Source of the DNA: Caulobacteraceae bacterium
Lineage (GTDB): Bacteria; Pseudomonadota; Alphaproteobacteria; Caulobacterales; Caulobacteraceae
Direction of reading: 5' to 3'
DNA length: 46,705 nucleotides
NCBI GenBank assembly: GCA_947447115.1
Contig: CANFKD010000004.1
Coordinates: forward strand, 1-46,705
In this document: one piece after another, positions 1 to 8,055 of the stretch
Layout: each line of letters opens with the position of its first letter
How positions within the stretch are numbered: position 1 is the stretch's first letter
Position numbers and translations under genes: made by a program
The notes under the pieces: model-generated
Seen by the model: the letters and a program-made list of their open reading frames with translations, nothing else
The model's database searches: none
Told to the model about the DNA's origin: nothing

Positions 1-228
1 CAGGCGGCCGATACCTCCAAGCTGATCATCTCACCGATGCCGGGCCTGGTCGTTTCGATCGAGGTCGCTCTGGGCCAAGAGGTCAAGGAAGGCGAGATCG
101 TCTGCATCATCGAAGCCATGAAGATGCAAAATATCATCCGCGCGGAACGCGATGGTGTGGTCAAGGAAGTCGGTGCCAAGGCTGGTGACAGCGTCGCCGC
201 CGACGAGATCCTCGTCGAATTTGCTTAA
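1..228 (+). CDS. pccA: Propionyl-CoA carboxylase alpha chain, C-terminal biotin carrier domain (5' truncated)
   Basis: The window opens inside this gene: frame 1 is open from base 1 to the TAA at 226-228, so only about 75 C-terminal residues are visible. They form a biotinyl/lipoyl carrier domain with the SPMPG entry motif and the EAMKM biotinylation motif, whose lysine codon is at 121-123. The tail (LRAERDG-like segment, AKAGDS, LVEFA end) resembles propionyl-CoA carboxylase alpha chains of alphaproteobacteria more than acetyl-CoA carboxylase AccB. The protein would carboxylate biotin and pass CO2 to propionyl-CoA, making methylmalonyl-CoA in the cytosol. The methylmalonyl-CoA mutase chaperone gene meaB at 25.5 kb fits that pathway. 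A methylcrotonyl- or acetyl-CoA carboxylase alpha subunit cannot be excluded without the missing N-terminal part. It ends at a strong hairpin shared with the convergent gene. Confidence 0.75.
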   Translation, partial: QAADTSKLIISPMPGLVVSIEVALGQEVKEGEIVCIIEAMKMQNIIRAERDGVVKEVGAKAGDSVAADEILVEFA

Positions 229-235
229 TTCAGCC

Positions 236-270
236 CGCCTTCGTCCCTAGACCCTCTAGGGGCGAGGGCG
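236..270. terminator. Long hairpin between convergent genes, probable bidirectional terminator
   Basis: Bases 236-251 pair with 255-270 around a CCC loop, giving about 16 pairs including two G-T wobbles. It lies 7 bases after the pccA stop and 3 bases before the stop of the facing gene. There is no clear T-run on either side, so the terminator role rests on stem strength and position. Confidence 0.6.
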
Positions 271-273
271 CGC

Positions 274-954
274 TTAAGCGGCCGGTGTCGCTAGGGCCTG
301 ATCAATCGCCAAAACCAGCCGCTCTGGCGATTCCGCCCCCGATGCTGCGACCTTGCCGTCAAAGATGGTGAAGGGAACGCCGGTAATGCCTGCGCGGACG
401 GCTATGCCGTGCTCATTGGCGATGACGTCGCGGTCAGTGTCTTCCGACAGCATCTTCAGCACGGCCATCCGCTCAAGACCGGCCTTGTCGGCAATATCGG
501 CCAGCACCTCTGGATCGCCAATATCGCGCAGGTCCGTGAAATAGGCCTTCATGATCCCTTCGATCACGGCAATGTCGCATCCAGCGCGCTGAGCCCAGCG
601 GATCACGCGGTGGGCAGCATTGGTGTTTGGCGAGATGGGGATGTCGGCGAGGTTCAGGATCACGCCGTCTTCCAAAGCTCCGGCCTGAAGCGCAGCCGTC
701 GCGGCCTTGATCCGCTCAGGATCCTTGAACTTGTTGGCCATATAGGCTTTGCGGTCGACGCCCTGCTCGGGGATCATCGGATCCAGCTGGAAGGGGCGCC
801 ACAGGACCTGCGCGCGCACATCGGGACGAAGGGCGAGGGCCTTTTTCAGGCGCTCCCAGCCAAGATAGCACCAGGGGCAAACGACATCGGCGACGAAGTC
901 GATCTGCATCGGGGCGGAAGGGGCGGGCGGTGTGGTTTGGCTTGAAGCGGTCAT
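274..954 (-). CDS. DsbA-family oxidoreductase, FrnE-like
   Basis: A 226-residue thioredoxin-fold protein of the FrnE / 2-hydroxychromene-2-carboxylate isomerase branch of the DsbA superfamily. The active-site CPWC lies at about residues 26-29 (C26, C29), and the cis-proline loop appears as TGVPF near residue 190, with the helical insertion between them. No signal peptide is visible, so it is probably cytoplasmic, unlike classical DsbA. Such proteins act as thiol-disulfide oxidoreductases or isomerases; the substrate is unknown. The ATG at 954 follows the stop of the upstream PopA-like gene by 14 bases, so the two probably form one transcript. M16 is an alternative start, since the first 15 residues are Ser/Thr/Pro-rich and lie outside the fold. 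Confidence 0.85.
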   Translation of the reverse strand: MTASSQTTPPAPSAPMQIDFVADVVCPWCYLGWERLKKALALRPDVRAQVLWRPFQLDPMIPEQGVDRKAYMANKFKDPERIKAATAALQAGALEDGVILNLADIPISPNTNAAHRVIRWAQRAGCDIAVIEGIMKAYFTDLRDIGDPEVLADIADKAGLERMAVLKMLSEDTDRDVIANEHGIAVRAGITGVPFTIFDGKVAASGAESPERLVLAIDQALATPAA

Positions 955-968
955 GGGCCCAAGGTGAC

Positions 969-2300
969 TCAGGTTTCAGCCGGATGCAATGCCTTGGCCG
1001 CTGCCCGCTCTAGGGCTGAGGCCGCGCTTTCGCCGGGCTCGAGCTGCGCCACGCCAAGACTGAACTCCGCGACAAAGGCGGGGCGGTCGGTGCCCGCGTC
1101 AAAGGCGGTGCAGGCAATGACCGCGGCAATCCGCTCAGCCGCCGCTCGGCCCTCATGCAGGGCGGTGGCGGGCAGGGCCAAGGCAAAGACCTCCGGTGCG
1201 ATACGGGCCGCCGTGTCTTCTGCGCGGACCAGCCGTCCAATCATGGAGCCGATCTGAGGCAGGGCGCGATCCATCCAGCCCTCGGCGCGGGCCGCACGGA
1301 CCTCGTCGCTATCGATGATCCGCAAGACGCAGACCGATAGGGGCCTTTTACACTGGACGGCACTTTGGCTGAGGCGAAGAAGGTGCGCGGCAAAGAGTTC
1401 GCGGGTAAATAGCCCGGTCGCCTCATCCATGAGGCCCGAGGCGCGGCCCCGGTCTAAGGCTTTACGAATGGCGGTCTGGCGGCGATAGGCTCTGGCCAAT
1501 TCCAAGATCCGCTGGGCCGTATCGCGCTCGTTTACATCGGGGGTCACAAGGTCCGACACGCCGCGATTGAAGGCCTCGGTCGCGGTGACGCTATCGGCTG
1601 CGGCGCTGCAGAGCGTGATGGGGACGTGAAAGAGGCGCGTATTGCGTCTCATGCCGCCCGCAATGGACAGGGCCTCGGTGGCATTGGTGCCGCCCCACAT
1701 GACCACCGCATCGAAGTTTTGCTCATGCAGATAGTCGAAGGCGGTATAGGCGGTGAAGGCCCCGACAACCTCGGCCCCCGCCTTGGTCAGCATGTTGGAC
1801 AGGGCGAGAAATTGCGGCGCGGGCTCACCAATGGCCAAAATGCGTAAGGGCAATTTCCGATCAAGCGGGCGCTCCAAGCCCTTGCCGCGCTCGGCGAAGG
1901 TCTTTTGGCGCAGGTCGAACTCTTCATCGGCAATGGCACTGCGCACCAAGGCCTCAATATGCATCACCGCTTGGGCCGGGTGCAGGGGTGGGGCGAGCAC
2001 CAGATCAAAGGCCGGTGTTTCAAGAAGTCCGTCTGGGGTTCCGAGCGCTATGATGGGCAGTTGGCGCGGCGCAACGGCGGCCTTGAGGCGGCGCGCGATC
2101 GCTTCGGTCTGGCCGTCATGGTCTGAGGCGGACAGGTCTAGGATCACGGCGGCGATTGGAAGGTCGAGCAGCGCTTGAAGGGTCTCAGCCTCGCTGGCCG
2201 TAATCCGCGCCGTCCAGCCCAGCCGCTCCATGCCTTCGGCCAAGAGACCAAGGAGCGGGCTATTTTCGGACATGATCAACACACGGGGCTGAACCGCCAC
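969..2300 (-). CDS. popA: PopA-like response regulator with two REC domains and a degenerate GGDEF domain
   Basis: About 443 residues: REC1 (about 5-125), REC2 (about 150-275) and a GGDEF-like domain (about 290-440). REC1 keeps a phosphoacceptor aspartate at D55 (VILDLS). REC2 has tryptophan at the equivalent position (VVMWGG) and looks dead. In the third domain the catalytic GGDEF signature is replaced by APEVF (residues 368-372), but the upstream inhibitory-site motif RxxD is intact as R359-A-E-D362. This is the layout of Caulobacter PopA, a c-di-GMP effector that helps recruit RcdA/CtrA for degradation during the cell cycle; the role here is inferred from that. I chose GTG at 2300 because a purine-rich AGGCGAGAGG sits 7 bases upstream; the open frame continues to 2456 but the extra residues resemble no REC domain. 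It is followed by the FrnE-like gene. Confidence 0.68.
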   Translation of the reverse strand: MAVQPRVLIMSENSPLLGLLAEGMERLGWTARITASEAETLQALLDLPIAAVILDLSASDHDGQTEAIARRLKAAVAPRQLPIIALGTPDGLLETPAFDLVLAPPLHPAQAVMHIEALVRSAIADEEFDLRQKTFAERGKGLERPLDRKLPLRILAIGEPAPQFLALSNMLTKAGAEVVGAFTAYTAFDYLHEQNFDAVVMWGGTNATEALSIAGGMRRNTRLFHVPITLCSAAADSVTATEAFNRGVSDLVTPDVNERDTAQRILELARAYRRQTAIRKALDRGRASGLMDEATGLFTRELFAAHLLRLSQSAVQCKRPLSVCVLRIIDSDEVRAARAEGWMDRALPQIGSMIGRLVRAEDTAARIAPEVFALALPATALHEGRAAAERIAAVIACTAFDAGTDRPAFVAEFSLGVAQLEPGESAASALERAAAKALHPAET

Positions 2301-2445
2301 GATATAACCTCTCGCCTTGACGCCACGACACCATTCCAGCGCGCGCGTCCTAAGGCTACCTTTTAGGCGCAGAGTCGCTAACAGGACCCTAGCAAAGCCT
2401 GCATCTCGCGATAGGGTGACGATGATGGTTAGGGAGAGGTTGGAT

Positions 2446-3213
2446 ATGCAGACCAAGATGTTGGCCGGTCAGGTTGCGGTCGTGACGGGCGCCTCGAGTG
2501 GATTGGGCGTGCGCTTTGCCAAGATCCTGTCGGAGGCGGGAGCCTCGGTCGCCCTGATGGCGCGGCGGACGGATCGATTGGATGCTGTTGTCGCGGAGAT
2601 CAAGGCCGCGGGCGGTCAGGCTGTCGCGATTCCCCTAGATGTGGCCAATGCCGCAGCGATTGGTCCAGCGCTGGATGAGGCGCAGGCCGCGCTCGGCCCC
2701 CTCTCTATCCTGATCAACAATGCCGGTGTCGCCGGTGAGGGCCGCGCGCTCGACATCTCGATTGAGGACTGGGACGCGACCTTTGCCGTCAATACGCGCG
2801 GCGTGTTCTTTGCCGCTCGTGAGGCCGCCGCTCGCATGATCGCTAGCGGTGTGGCCGAGGCGGGCAAGGCGCGGATCGTCAATATCGCCTCCATCGCCGG
2901 GATGAACGTCCTGCCGGGCGTTCCGGCCTACTGTGCGTCCAAGGCCGCTGTGATCAGCATCACCAAGAGCCTGTCGCGCGAATGGGCGCGCAAGCTGATT
3001 GCCGTCAACGCCCTGTGCCCCGGCTTTATCGAGACGGCGATCAATGAGGAATGGTTCAAGACCGAGGGCGGCAAGCGTCAGGTTCAAAGCTTCCCGCGTC
3101 GTCGCCTGATGCTCGACAGTGACCTGGACGCCGTCTTCATGGCCCTGTGCGGCCCGGGCGCCAACGGCATGACCGGCTCGGTTATCACGATCGATGACGG
3201 GCAGTATGTCTAA
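2446..3213 (+). CDS. Short-chain dehydrogenase/reductase (SDR)
   Basis: A 255-residue classical SDR with a complete active site: cofactor loop TGASSGLG (14-21), NNAG (91-94), and the catalytic Ser149, Tyr162 and Lys166 in YCASK. The R40-R41 pair after the second beta strand suggests NADP(H). The family oxidises or reduces alcohols and ketones; the substrate cannot be read from the sequence. The ATG at 2446 is preceded by AGGGAGAGG at a good distance; the frame stays open upstream to 2317 but without SDR-like sequence. It diverges from the PopA-like gene across 145 bp and is followed after 88 bp by a racemase of branched acyl-CoA metabolism, so an acyl-CoA-related substrate is plausible. Confidence 0.88.
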   Translation: MQTKMLAGQVAVVTGASSGLGVRFAKILSEAGASVALMARRTDRLDAVVAEIKAAGGQAVAIPLDVANAAAIGPALDEAQAALGPLSILINNAGVAGEGRALDISIEDWDATFAVNTRGVFFAAREAAARMIASGVAEAGKARIVNIASIAGMNVLPGVPAYCASKAAVISITKSLSREWARKLIAVNALCPGFIETAINEEWFKTEGGKRQVQSFPRRRLMLDSDLDAVFMALCGPGANGMTGSVITIDDGQYV

Positions 3214-3301
3214 CCCCAAGCGGGCATGAGAAATTTACGGCGCAGGGCTACAGGTCCGCGATAAACCTTCTAAAGATTAGAAAAGAACAGGGAGAAATAT
3301 C

Positions 3302-4429
3302 ATGGCTTCTGGGCCTTTGTCAGGATTGAAGATCGTTGAATTTGCCGGGATCGGCCCGGGGCCCTTCTGCGGCATGTTGCTGTCCGATCTGGGCGCGGAT
3401 GTGGTGCGGATTGACCGCAAGGGCAGTGGCCGGGCCTCTCCCGCCGATGTGACCAGCCGTGGCCGCCGGTCGATTGCTTTGGACCTGAAGTCGCCGGAAG
3501 CCATCGAAGCCTGCCTAAAGCTGTTCGAGAGCGCTGATGCGGTGTTCGAAGGATTCCGCCCCGGCGTCATGGAACGCTTGGGTCTTGGCCCCGATGTGGC
3601 GCTCAAACGAAATCCGAAGCTGGTCTTTGGCCGAATGACCGGTTGGGGGCAGTTTGGTCCCTATGCTCAGGCAGCCGGCCACGACATGAACTATATCGCC
3701 ATCACCGGGGCGCTCCATGCCATCGGCACCAAGGACAAGCCCATTCCGCCGCTCAATCTGGTCGGCGATTTCGGCGGTGGTGCGCTCTATCTGGCCTTCG
3801 GTCTCTTGGCCGGGGTCATCCATGCCCGCGCCTCTGGCCAAGGCCAGGTGATTGACTGCGCCATGAGCGATGGTGCCGCCTCTCTGATGTCGATGTTCTA
3901 TGGCTTTAAGGGCGCGGGCGCTTGGCAGGACAATCGCCGCACCAACCTGCTTGACGGCGGGGCGCACTTCTATGACACCTATCAGTGCAGCGACGGCAAG
4001 TGGGTCTCGATTGGTTCAATTGAGCCGCAGTTCTACGCCCTGCTGATGGAAAAGACCGGCATCACCGATCCGGCCTTTGCCAATCAGATGAGCCGCAAGG
4101 ACTGGCCTGAGCTTCAGACCAAGCTGGCCGCTGTTATCGCCACCAAGACCCAGAAGGAATGGTGCGACCTGATGGAGGCCACCGACGTCTGTTTCGCGCC
4201 TGTGCTCGATCTGGATGAGGCCCCTAAGCACGCTCACAATGTCGCGCGTCAGACCTTTGTCGAGATTGCGGGTGTGGTTCAGCCTGCGCCAGCCCCGCGC
4301 TTCTCGGCCACGCCCGGCGCGATCCAAGGTCCGCCACCGGCCATCGGGTCGAGCACTGAAACGGCTCTGGCCGATTGGGGCTTTGCCAGCGCTGAGATTG
4401 AGGCCTTGAAGGCGTCCGGCGCGGCCTAG
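3302..4429 (+). CDS. Alpha-methylacyl-CoA racemase (CaiB/BaiF family III CoA-transferase fold)
   Basis: A 375-residue member of the CaiB/BaiF family. Three residues match the racemase catalytic set of mycobacterial MCR: H127 (GHDMNY), D156 (VGDFGGG) and E242 (SIEPQ), at nearly the same numbering as H126/D156/E241. It would interconvert the R and S forms of 2-methylacyl-CoA esters, which lets beta-oxidation of branched chains, sterol or isoprenoid side chains proceed. CoA-transferases of this family use an aspartate nucleophile in a different context, which makes the racemase call the better one. The start has an AGGGAG ribosome binding site 8-9 bases before the ATG. The neighbouring SDR, VOC protein and crotonase suggest acyl-CoA catabolism. 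Confidence 0.85.
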   Translation: MASGPLSGLKIVEFAGIGPGPFCGMLLSDLGADVVRIDRKGSGRASPADVTSRGRRSIALDLKSPEAIEACLKLFESADAVFEGFRPGVMERLGLGPDVALKRNPKLVFGRMTGWGQFGPYAQAAGHDMNYIAITGALHAIGTKDKPIPPLNLVGDFGGGALYLAFGLLAGVIHARASGQGQVIDCAMSDGAASLMSMFYGFKGAGAWQDNRRTNLLDGGAHFYDTYQCSDGKWVSIGSIEPQFYALLMEKTGITDPAFANQMSRKDWPELQTKLAAVIATKTQKEWCDLMEATDVCFAPVLDLDEAPKHAHNVARQTFVEIAGVVQPAPAPRFSATPGAIQGPPPAIGSSTETALADWGFASAEIEALKASGAA

Positions 4430-4518
4430 GCCTTACGGCAAGGTCATTGTCTTTGGGCTGGGGATCGATCTATCCTCAGCCCAAGGCTGATCACCAAGCC
4501 AACCTAGGGAGTTTTGCC

Positions 4519-5049
4519 ATGACCCAGTCCCTACCGCTTTTGAAGGGTGTCCATCACAGCGCCTTTCGTTGCCGCGATGCCGAAGAGACCCGCGCCTTCT
4601 ATCAGGATGTGTTGGGCTTGCCGCTGAGGGCCGCCTTAGTCATCGAGGAGGAGCCGGGGACCGGCAAGGCCTTGCCCTATATGCATCTGTTCTTTGAGAT
4701 GGCGGACGGCAACTTCGTCGGCTTTTTCGACATGCCCGAGGGCAGCGACGAGAGCAAATTCAAGATCAAGTCTGGCTTTGACCTCCATATCGCCATGGAG
4801 GCCTCCAGTCACGATGAGATGATGGCCTACAAGGCCCGTCTGGATGCCGCCAAGGTCAAGTGTTTCGGCCCCATTGATCATCATTTCGTCGAATCGATTT
4901 ACTTCTTTGATCCCAATGGCTTGCCGCTAGAAATTACCTGCCGCACTCAAGACCATGACCGGATCATGATCGAAGAATCTGCCAATTCTCGCGACGCGAT
5001 TGCCGCGTGGAGCGCACGCAAGGCGGCTGACAAGGCAACGGCGGCCTGA
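4519..5049 (+). CDS. VOC (glyoxalase/dioxygenase-fold) family protein
   Basis: A 176-residue protein of the vicinal oxygen chelate superfamily, with two beta-alpha-beta-beta-beta modules. The first opens with GVHHSAFRC and FYQDVLGL, the second carries FDLHIAME, and the last strand reads DPNGLPLEIT. Candidate metal ligands are H12 or H13, H90 and E138, so it probably binds a divalent metal. The reaction is unknown: lactoylglutathione lyase, ring-cleavage dioxygenase and epimerase are all possible, and I see nothing that decides. The ATG at 4519 has AGGGA 8 bases upstream; an upstream in-frame codon at 4447 would add residues that do not look like VOC sequence. A GC-rich hairpin with a T-run ends the transcript at 5175-5202. 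Confidence 0.8.
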   Translation: MTQSLPLLKGVHHSAFRCRDAEETRAFYQDVLGLPLRAALVIEEEPGTGKALPYMHLFFEMADGNFVGFFDMPEGSDESKFKIKSGFDLHIAMEASSHDEMMAYKARLDAAKVKCFGPIDHHFVESIYFFDPNGLPLEITCRTQDHDRIMIEESANSRDAIAAWSARKAADKATAA

Positions 5050-5174
5050 ACGATAGGTTCAGGTACGGTTCAGCTTGAGAGGCCTAATCCTAAGGACGGT
5101 CGCTGACCCAGCCCCATGTCCCTCGCGGGGTTGGTGACCCACAGGACCCCAAACCAACCTTGGCCCCTTCCTGG

Positions 5175-5202
5175 CGGCGCGCCTTCACCGGCGCGCCGTT
5201 TT
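5175..5202 (+). terminator. Rho-independent terminator after the VOC gene
   Basis: A perfect 9-bp GC stem (5175-5183 with 5190-5198) around a 6-base loop is followed directly by TTTT at 5199-5202. It lies 125 bases after the VOC gene stop and 4 bases before the stop of the convergent TusA-like gene. Confidence 0.8.
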
Positions 5203-5206
5203 GGCA

Positions 5207-5443
5207 TTAGGGCTTCTGGATCAGGAAGTTCAGGGCGGCGCCGTCTGCCGGGGCCTCAAGGATCACGAGGCCCAGACTGTTGGCCAGGTGGGGCACGTCG
5301 ATGCGGGCGAGGGGATCATCGGCCAAGAGCCGCAGCCTTTGACCTGCCTCTGCCTGCTCGACCGCCTTGCGCAGCCGCAAGGTCGGGACGGGGCAGCGAT
5401 GGCCGCGCGCATCGACCAAGATCTCGTCGGCGGGTGTGGTCAC
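5207..5443 (-). CDS. TusA-family sulfurtransferase
   Basis: A 78-residue single-domain protein of the TusA/YedF/SirA family. The defining CPxP motif is present as RCPVPTLRLRKA, with the sulfur-carrying cysteine at C17. Such proteins carry persulfide sulfur to tRNA thiolation, molybdenum cofactor or sulfur-oxidation partners in the cytosol. No TusBCDE genes are nearby, so the partner is unknown. The start is GTG at 5443; no strong ribosome binding site is visible, which fits coupling to the DUF2855 gene whose stop lies 9 bases upstream. The pair forms a short minus-strand operon ending against the terminator of the facing gene. Confidence 0.88.
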   Translation of the reverse strand: MTTPADEILVDARGHRCPVPTLRLRKAVEQAEAGQRLRLLADDPLARIDVPHLANSLGLVILEAPADGAALNFLIQKP

Positions 5444-5452
5444 GGGCTGGCG

Positions 5453-6541
5453 CTAGACCGCGACGCTGGCCATATGGCCCTGCTCGGGACGAGACTTGCC
5501 CTCTAGGACCTCGTGATAGATGGCCTCGACGGCTTCAGGACCTCGGCCTTCGCTGATCTTGAGCCAGCGATCAATATCGGCAAGGAAGGCGGTCCAGACG
5601 CCAGCAACCCTCTGATCCAGACCGCCCGGACCCCAGTCGGTGTGGCGTTTCTTAATCTGGGCGGGGGCGAAGAACAGGGTCGGACGTGGACCGGGTAGGC
5701 CCTTGGTGACGACGCGATCTTCCCAGTGGGTGCCTCCGACCGAACAGGAATAGGTCATCTTGTCTGCGAAATGGTTGTGAACCGCTGCCAGAACCGAGCC
5801 GCCGCCCGCCATATCGACAAAGACCGAGGCGATCAGGGGCAGGGCGGTGATGTCTTCATAGGCTACGACCTTGGTGTAGTAGCCCGTCGCCTCGACGAAG
5901 GCGATGTTGGCCTTTGAGGTCAGGCCAACAATGGCAATCCCATCGCGCGCGGCCTGTTTGAGGGTGAAGGCCAGACCCAGCGAGGTCTTGCTCGAGGCGC
6001 TGGATATAACGACCTGCTCGGCTTCGAAAAAGCGATTGTCGGCCAAGAAGTCGTCGATCACGAACGAGGTCATGAACAGGGGCCAGAGGATCGACTGGGC
6101 GGGTTCGGCAGAGGCCTGATGGGTCCCGTCGCTCGAAACGCGCATATAGTTGTTATAGACTGCCGCCAGACCCGCGCGGTGCTCTGCCCTGTCGATGAAG
6201 CTGCTCTTGCTGACCCGGTCGGCTTCGATGACGAGGTGGCTGGACATGGGCAGATAGCCATAGACCCGCTCGCCGACGATCAGATCGGGATGGCGGCTCT
6301 CAACAATGTCGCCATAGCCCCAGACCGGAATGCGGCCCAACCCTTCGGGCGCGGGAAAGAACTTCCAATAGCCCATGGCCTCACCAAAGGCCGCGTAGGT
6401 GATGTTGTTGGCCGTCAGGGCAAAGTGATCGATCTTGATCAGCACCTCCCCGTCACTGAGCGCGGGCAGGGGCGTGGTCTGCCACTGGCCTTGGCGCAGA
6501 TCACTGCGCGACACCATGAAGTCGAGGCTGGAATGGGTCAT
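5453..6541 (-). CDS. DUF2855 family protein
   Basis: A 362-residue protein I recognise as the DUF2855 family. It has an N-terminal region resembling the GroES-like fold of medium-chain reductases (PALSDGEVLIKIDHFALTAN-type, VWGYGDIV, GERVYGYLP) and a Rossmann-like part (VVISSASSKTSLGLAFTL), but no zinc-ligand cysteines and a serine-rich nucleotide loop in place of GxGxxG. The biochemical role is unknown; quinone- or enoyl-reductase-like chemistry is a guess. The ATG at 6541 is preceded by AGGTAGAG. It sits 79 bases after the crotonase gene on the same strand and 9 bases before the TusA-like gene, so all three may be cotranscribed. Confidence 0.8.
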   Translation of the reverse strand: MTHSSLDFMVSRSDLRQGQWQTTPLPALSDGEVLIKIDHFALTANNITYAAFGEAMGYWKFFPAPEGLGRIPVWGYGDIVESRHPDLIVGERVYGYLPMSSHLVIEADRVSKSSFIDRAEHRAGLAAVYNNYMRVSSDGTHQASAEPAQSILWPLFMTSFVIDDFLADNRFFEAEQVVISSASSKTSLGLAFTLKQAARDGIAIVGLTSKANIAFVEATGYYTKVVAYEDITALPLIASVFVDMAGGGSVLAAVHNHFADKMTYSCSVGGTHWEDRVVTKGLPGPRPTLFFAPAQIKKRHTDWGPGGLDQRVAGVWTAFLADIDRWLKISEGRGPEAVEAIYHEVLEGKSRPEQGHMASVAV

Positions 6542-6620
6542 CGGGGCTCTACCTAGTCTGGTGGGTCATAGAATTGGCACGGACGGTGACATAACCTTGT
6601 GGCGCTGGCAAGGGATGGAC

Positions 6621-7415
6621 TTAACGATAGGGGAAGACCGGCGCGCGCTTGGCCATGAAGGCGGCGCGGCCCTCGGCAAAATCGGGACCTTCGACGGCGT
6701 CGAGTTGCCAGGCGGTGGTCTCAGGCGTGTCGGTGACCGTGCCGGACAGGATCATGCCGACGACCTGCTTGACCTTGCGCACCGTCCATTGTGAGGCGCA
6801 GGCGATCTGCTCGACCTTGCTGACCACAGCCGCTTCGAGCGCATGGGGGGCGTGAAGGCCATTGATCAGGCCTATGCGAAGCGCGCTCTCGGCCCCGACA
6901 ATCTCGCCCGTATAGAGGATGTTCTTGGCCTCTGATGGGCCGACCGCATCGACCAGACGCTTGGTGTCAGCGAGGCTATAGACGATGCCCAGCCGTGCCG
7001 GGGTAATGCCAAACCGGTCGTTGGTCGCGGCAATGCGAAGGTCGCAGGCCAGCGCCAGGGCCATGCCGCCGCCGACACAGACCCCGCTGATCATGGCGAT
7101 GGTTGGCTTAGACAGGGTGGCGAGCGCCTCAACCCCTGCGGCGACATTGGCGCGATAGGCGGTTGCAGCCTCGCGGGTGCCATAGACGGTCTCGAACTCG
7201 CTAATATCGGCCCCGGCGGCGAAATGGTCGCCTGCGCCGCGCACGACCAGAACCTTGACCTCTTGGGCTGCTTCAACCACCGCGCAGACCTGCGGCAAGG
7301 CCATCCACATGGCCTTGGTCATGGCATTGCGCTTGGCAGGCTGGTTCAGGGTCAGGACGGCATAGTCCCCGACGAGATCAAGCTCTAGGGCGTTATCAGC
7401 AAAGGATGAAGTCAT
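6621..7415 (-). CDS. Enoyl-CoA hydratase/isomerase (crotonase) family protein, atypical active site
   Basis: A 264-residue crotonase-fold protein. The two oxyanion-hole segments are clear (AAGAD at 66-70 and GGG at 115-117), so it should bind acyl-CoA thioesters. The two glutamates of classical hydratases are missing: alanine (A119) and proline (P139) stand at the positions matching rat E144 and E164. Instead the loop reads TPARLGIVY, with T138 and Y146 spaced like the active-site Thr/Tyr pair of methylmalonyl-CoA decarboxylase as I recall it. Simple hydratase activity is therefore doubtful; decarboxylase or isomerase chemistry is possible. The ATG at 7415 gives the normal family length; the ribosome binding site is weak, and the frame is open to 7478. 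Confidence 0.85.
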   Translation of the reverse strand: MTSSFADNALELDLVGDYAVLTLNQPAKRNAMTKAMWMALPQVCAVVEAAQEVKVLVVRGAGDHFAAGADISEFETVYGTREAATAYRANVAAGVEALATLSKPTIAMISGVCVGGGMALALACDLRIAATNDRFGITPARLGIVYSLADTKRLVDAVGPSEAKNILYTGEIVGAESALRIGLINGLHAPHALEAAVVSKVEQIACASQWTVRKVKQVVGMILSGTVTDTPETTAWQLDAVEGPDFAEGRAAFMAKRAPVFPYR

Positions 7416-7484
7416 GGCGGGGGTCTCAGAACGATGAGGGATCGTACCGATGTAACGGCCCCAGACTTGCATTACCAATATTTC

Positions 7485-7500
7485 ATGCAGAACCCTGCAT
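7485..7500. promoter_or_regulatory. Perfect inverted repeat in a divergent promoter region
   Basis: ATGCAG, a 4-base spacer and CTGCAT form a perfect inverted repeat in the 166-bp gap between the divergent crotonase and DUF6249 genes. It is operator-sized, but no binding protein can be named. Confidence 0.35.
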
Positions 7501-7581
7501 CCGAATGACCCCGTTCATGTCTCTATCCATCAGAAGGCCACGATGGGTGGCAAGGCGATCTTGGATTTTATGGAGGTTTTT

Positions 7582-8052
7582 ATGGACGATATTTTGGTTC
7601 CGTTGGCATTTTTCGCAATGATTGCTGCGCTGTTTCTTGTGCCGGACTACTTCAAATCGAAGGATCGGGCGCGGCTGCACGAGACCTTGCGCATTGCCTA
7701 CGAAAAGGGCCAACCGGTTCCGCCAGAGTTGATCCAAGCCCTTCAAAGCGGCAATTTGGCCACGAAAGATGTCAATCGTTCAGATAAGGACCTGCGCGCC
7801 GCTGTGGTACTCATTGGCCTCATCGGCGGCGTCATTGCGGTCAGCCAGATCATGGCCACCAACCTAATGGGGCGGGTCGAGAGCCTGTCCCTTGGGGCAC
7901 AGCAGCATCTGGTGAGCCGTCTTATCCAATCGGTTGAGACACATCTGGTCTTGCCCTCCTTGCCATTTGGTGGTGAAGGCCTGTGGATGTCCGCTGGATT
8001 GGCGGGCCTTGCCCTGGTCTTTGCTCTGACCCGGGCCATTGAGGAGTATTGA
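7582..8052 (+). CDS. DUF6249 domain membrane protein
   Basis: A 156-residue membrane protein of the DUF6249 type. An N-terminal membrane segment (about 4-25, VPLAFFAMIAALFLVP) is followed by the family hallmark YFKSKDRARLHETLRIAYEKGQ, then a second hydrophobic stretch (about 80-100) and a third near the C-terminus (about 130-150). Function is not known; relatives often lie beside ECF sigma factor genes, but none is present here. ATG at 7582 is chosen because GGAGG lies 5 bases upstream; upstream in-frame ATGs at 7543 and 7570 lack such a site. Its TGA stop is followed in the same reading frame by panB, only 3 bases away if panB uses CTG. Confidence 0.75.
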   Translation: MDDILVPLAFFAMIAALFLVPDYFKSKDRARLHETLRIAYEKGQPVPPELIQALQSGNLATKDVNRSDKDLRAAVVLIGLIGGVIAVSQIMATNLMGRVESLSLGAQQHLVSRLIQSVETHLVLPSLPFGGEGLWMSAGLAGLALVFALTRAIEEY

Positions 8053-8055
8053 GCC

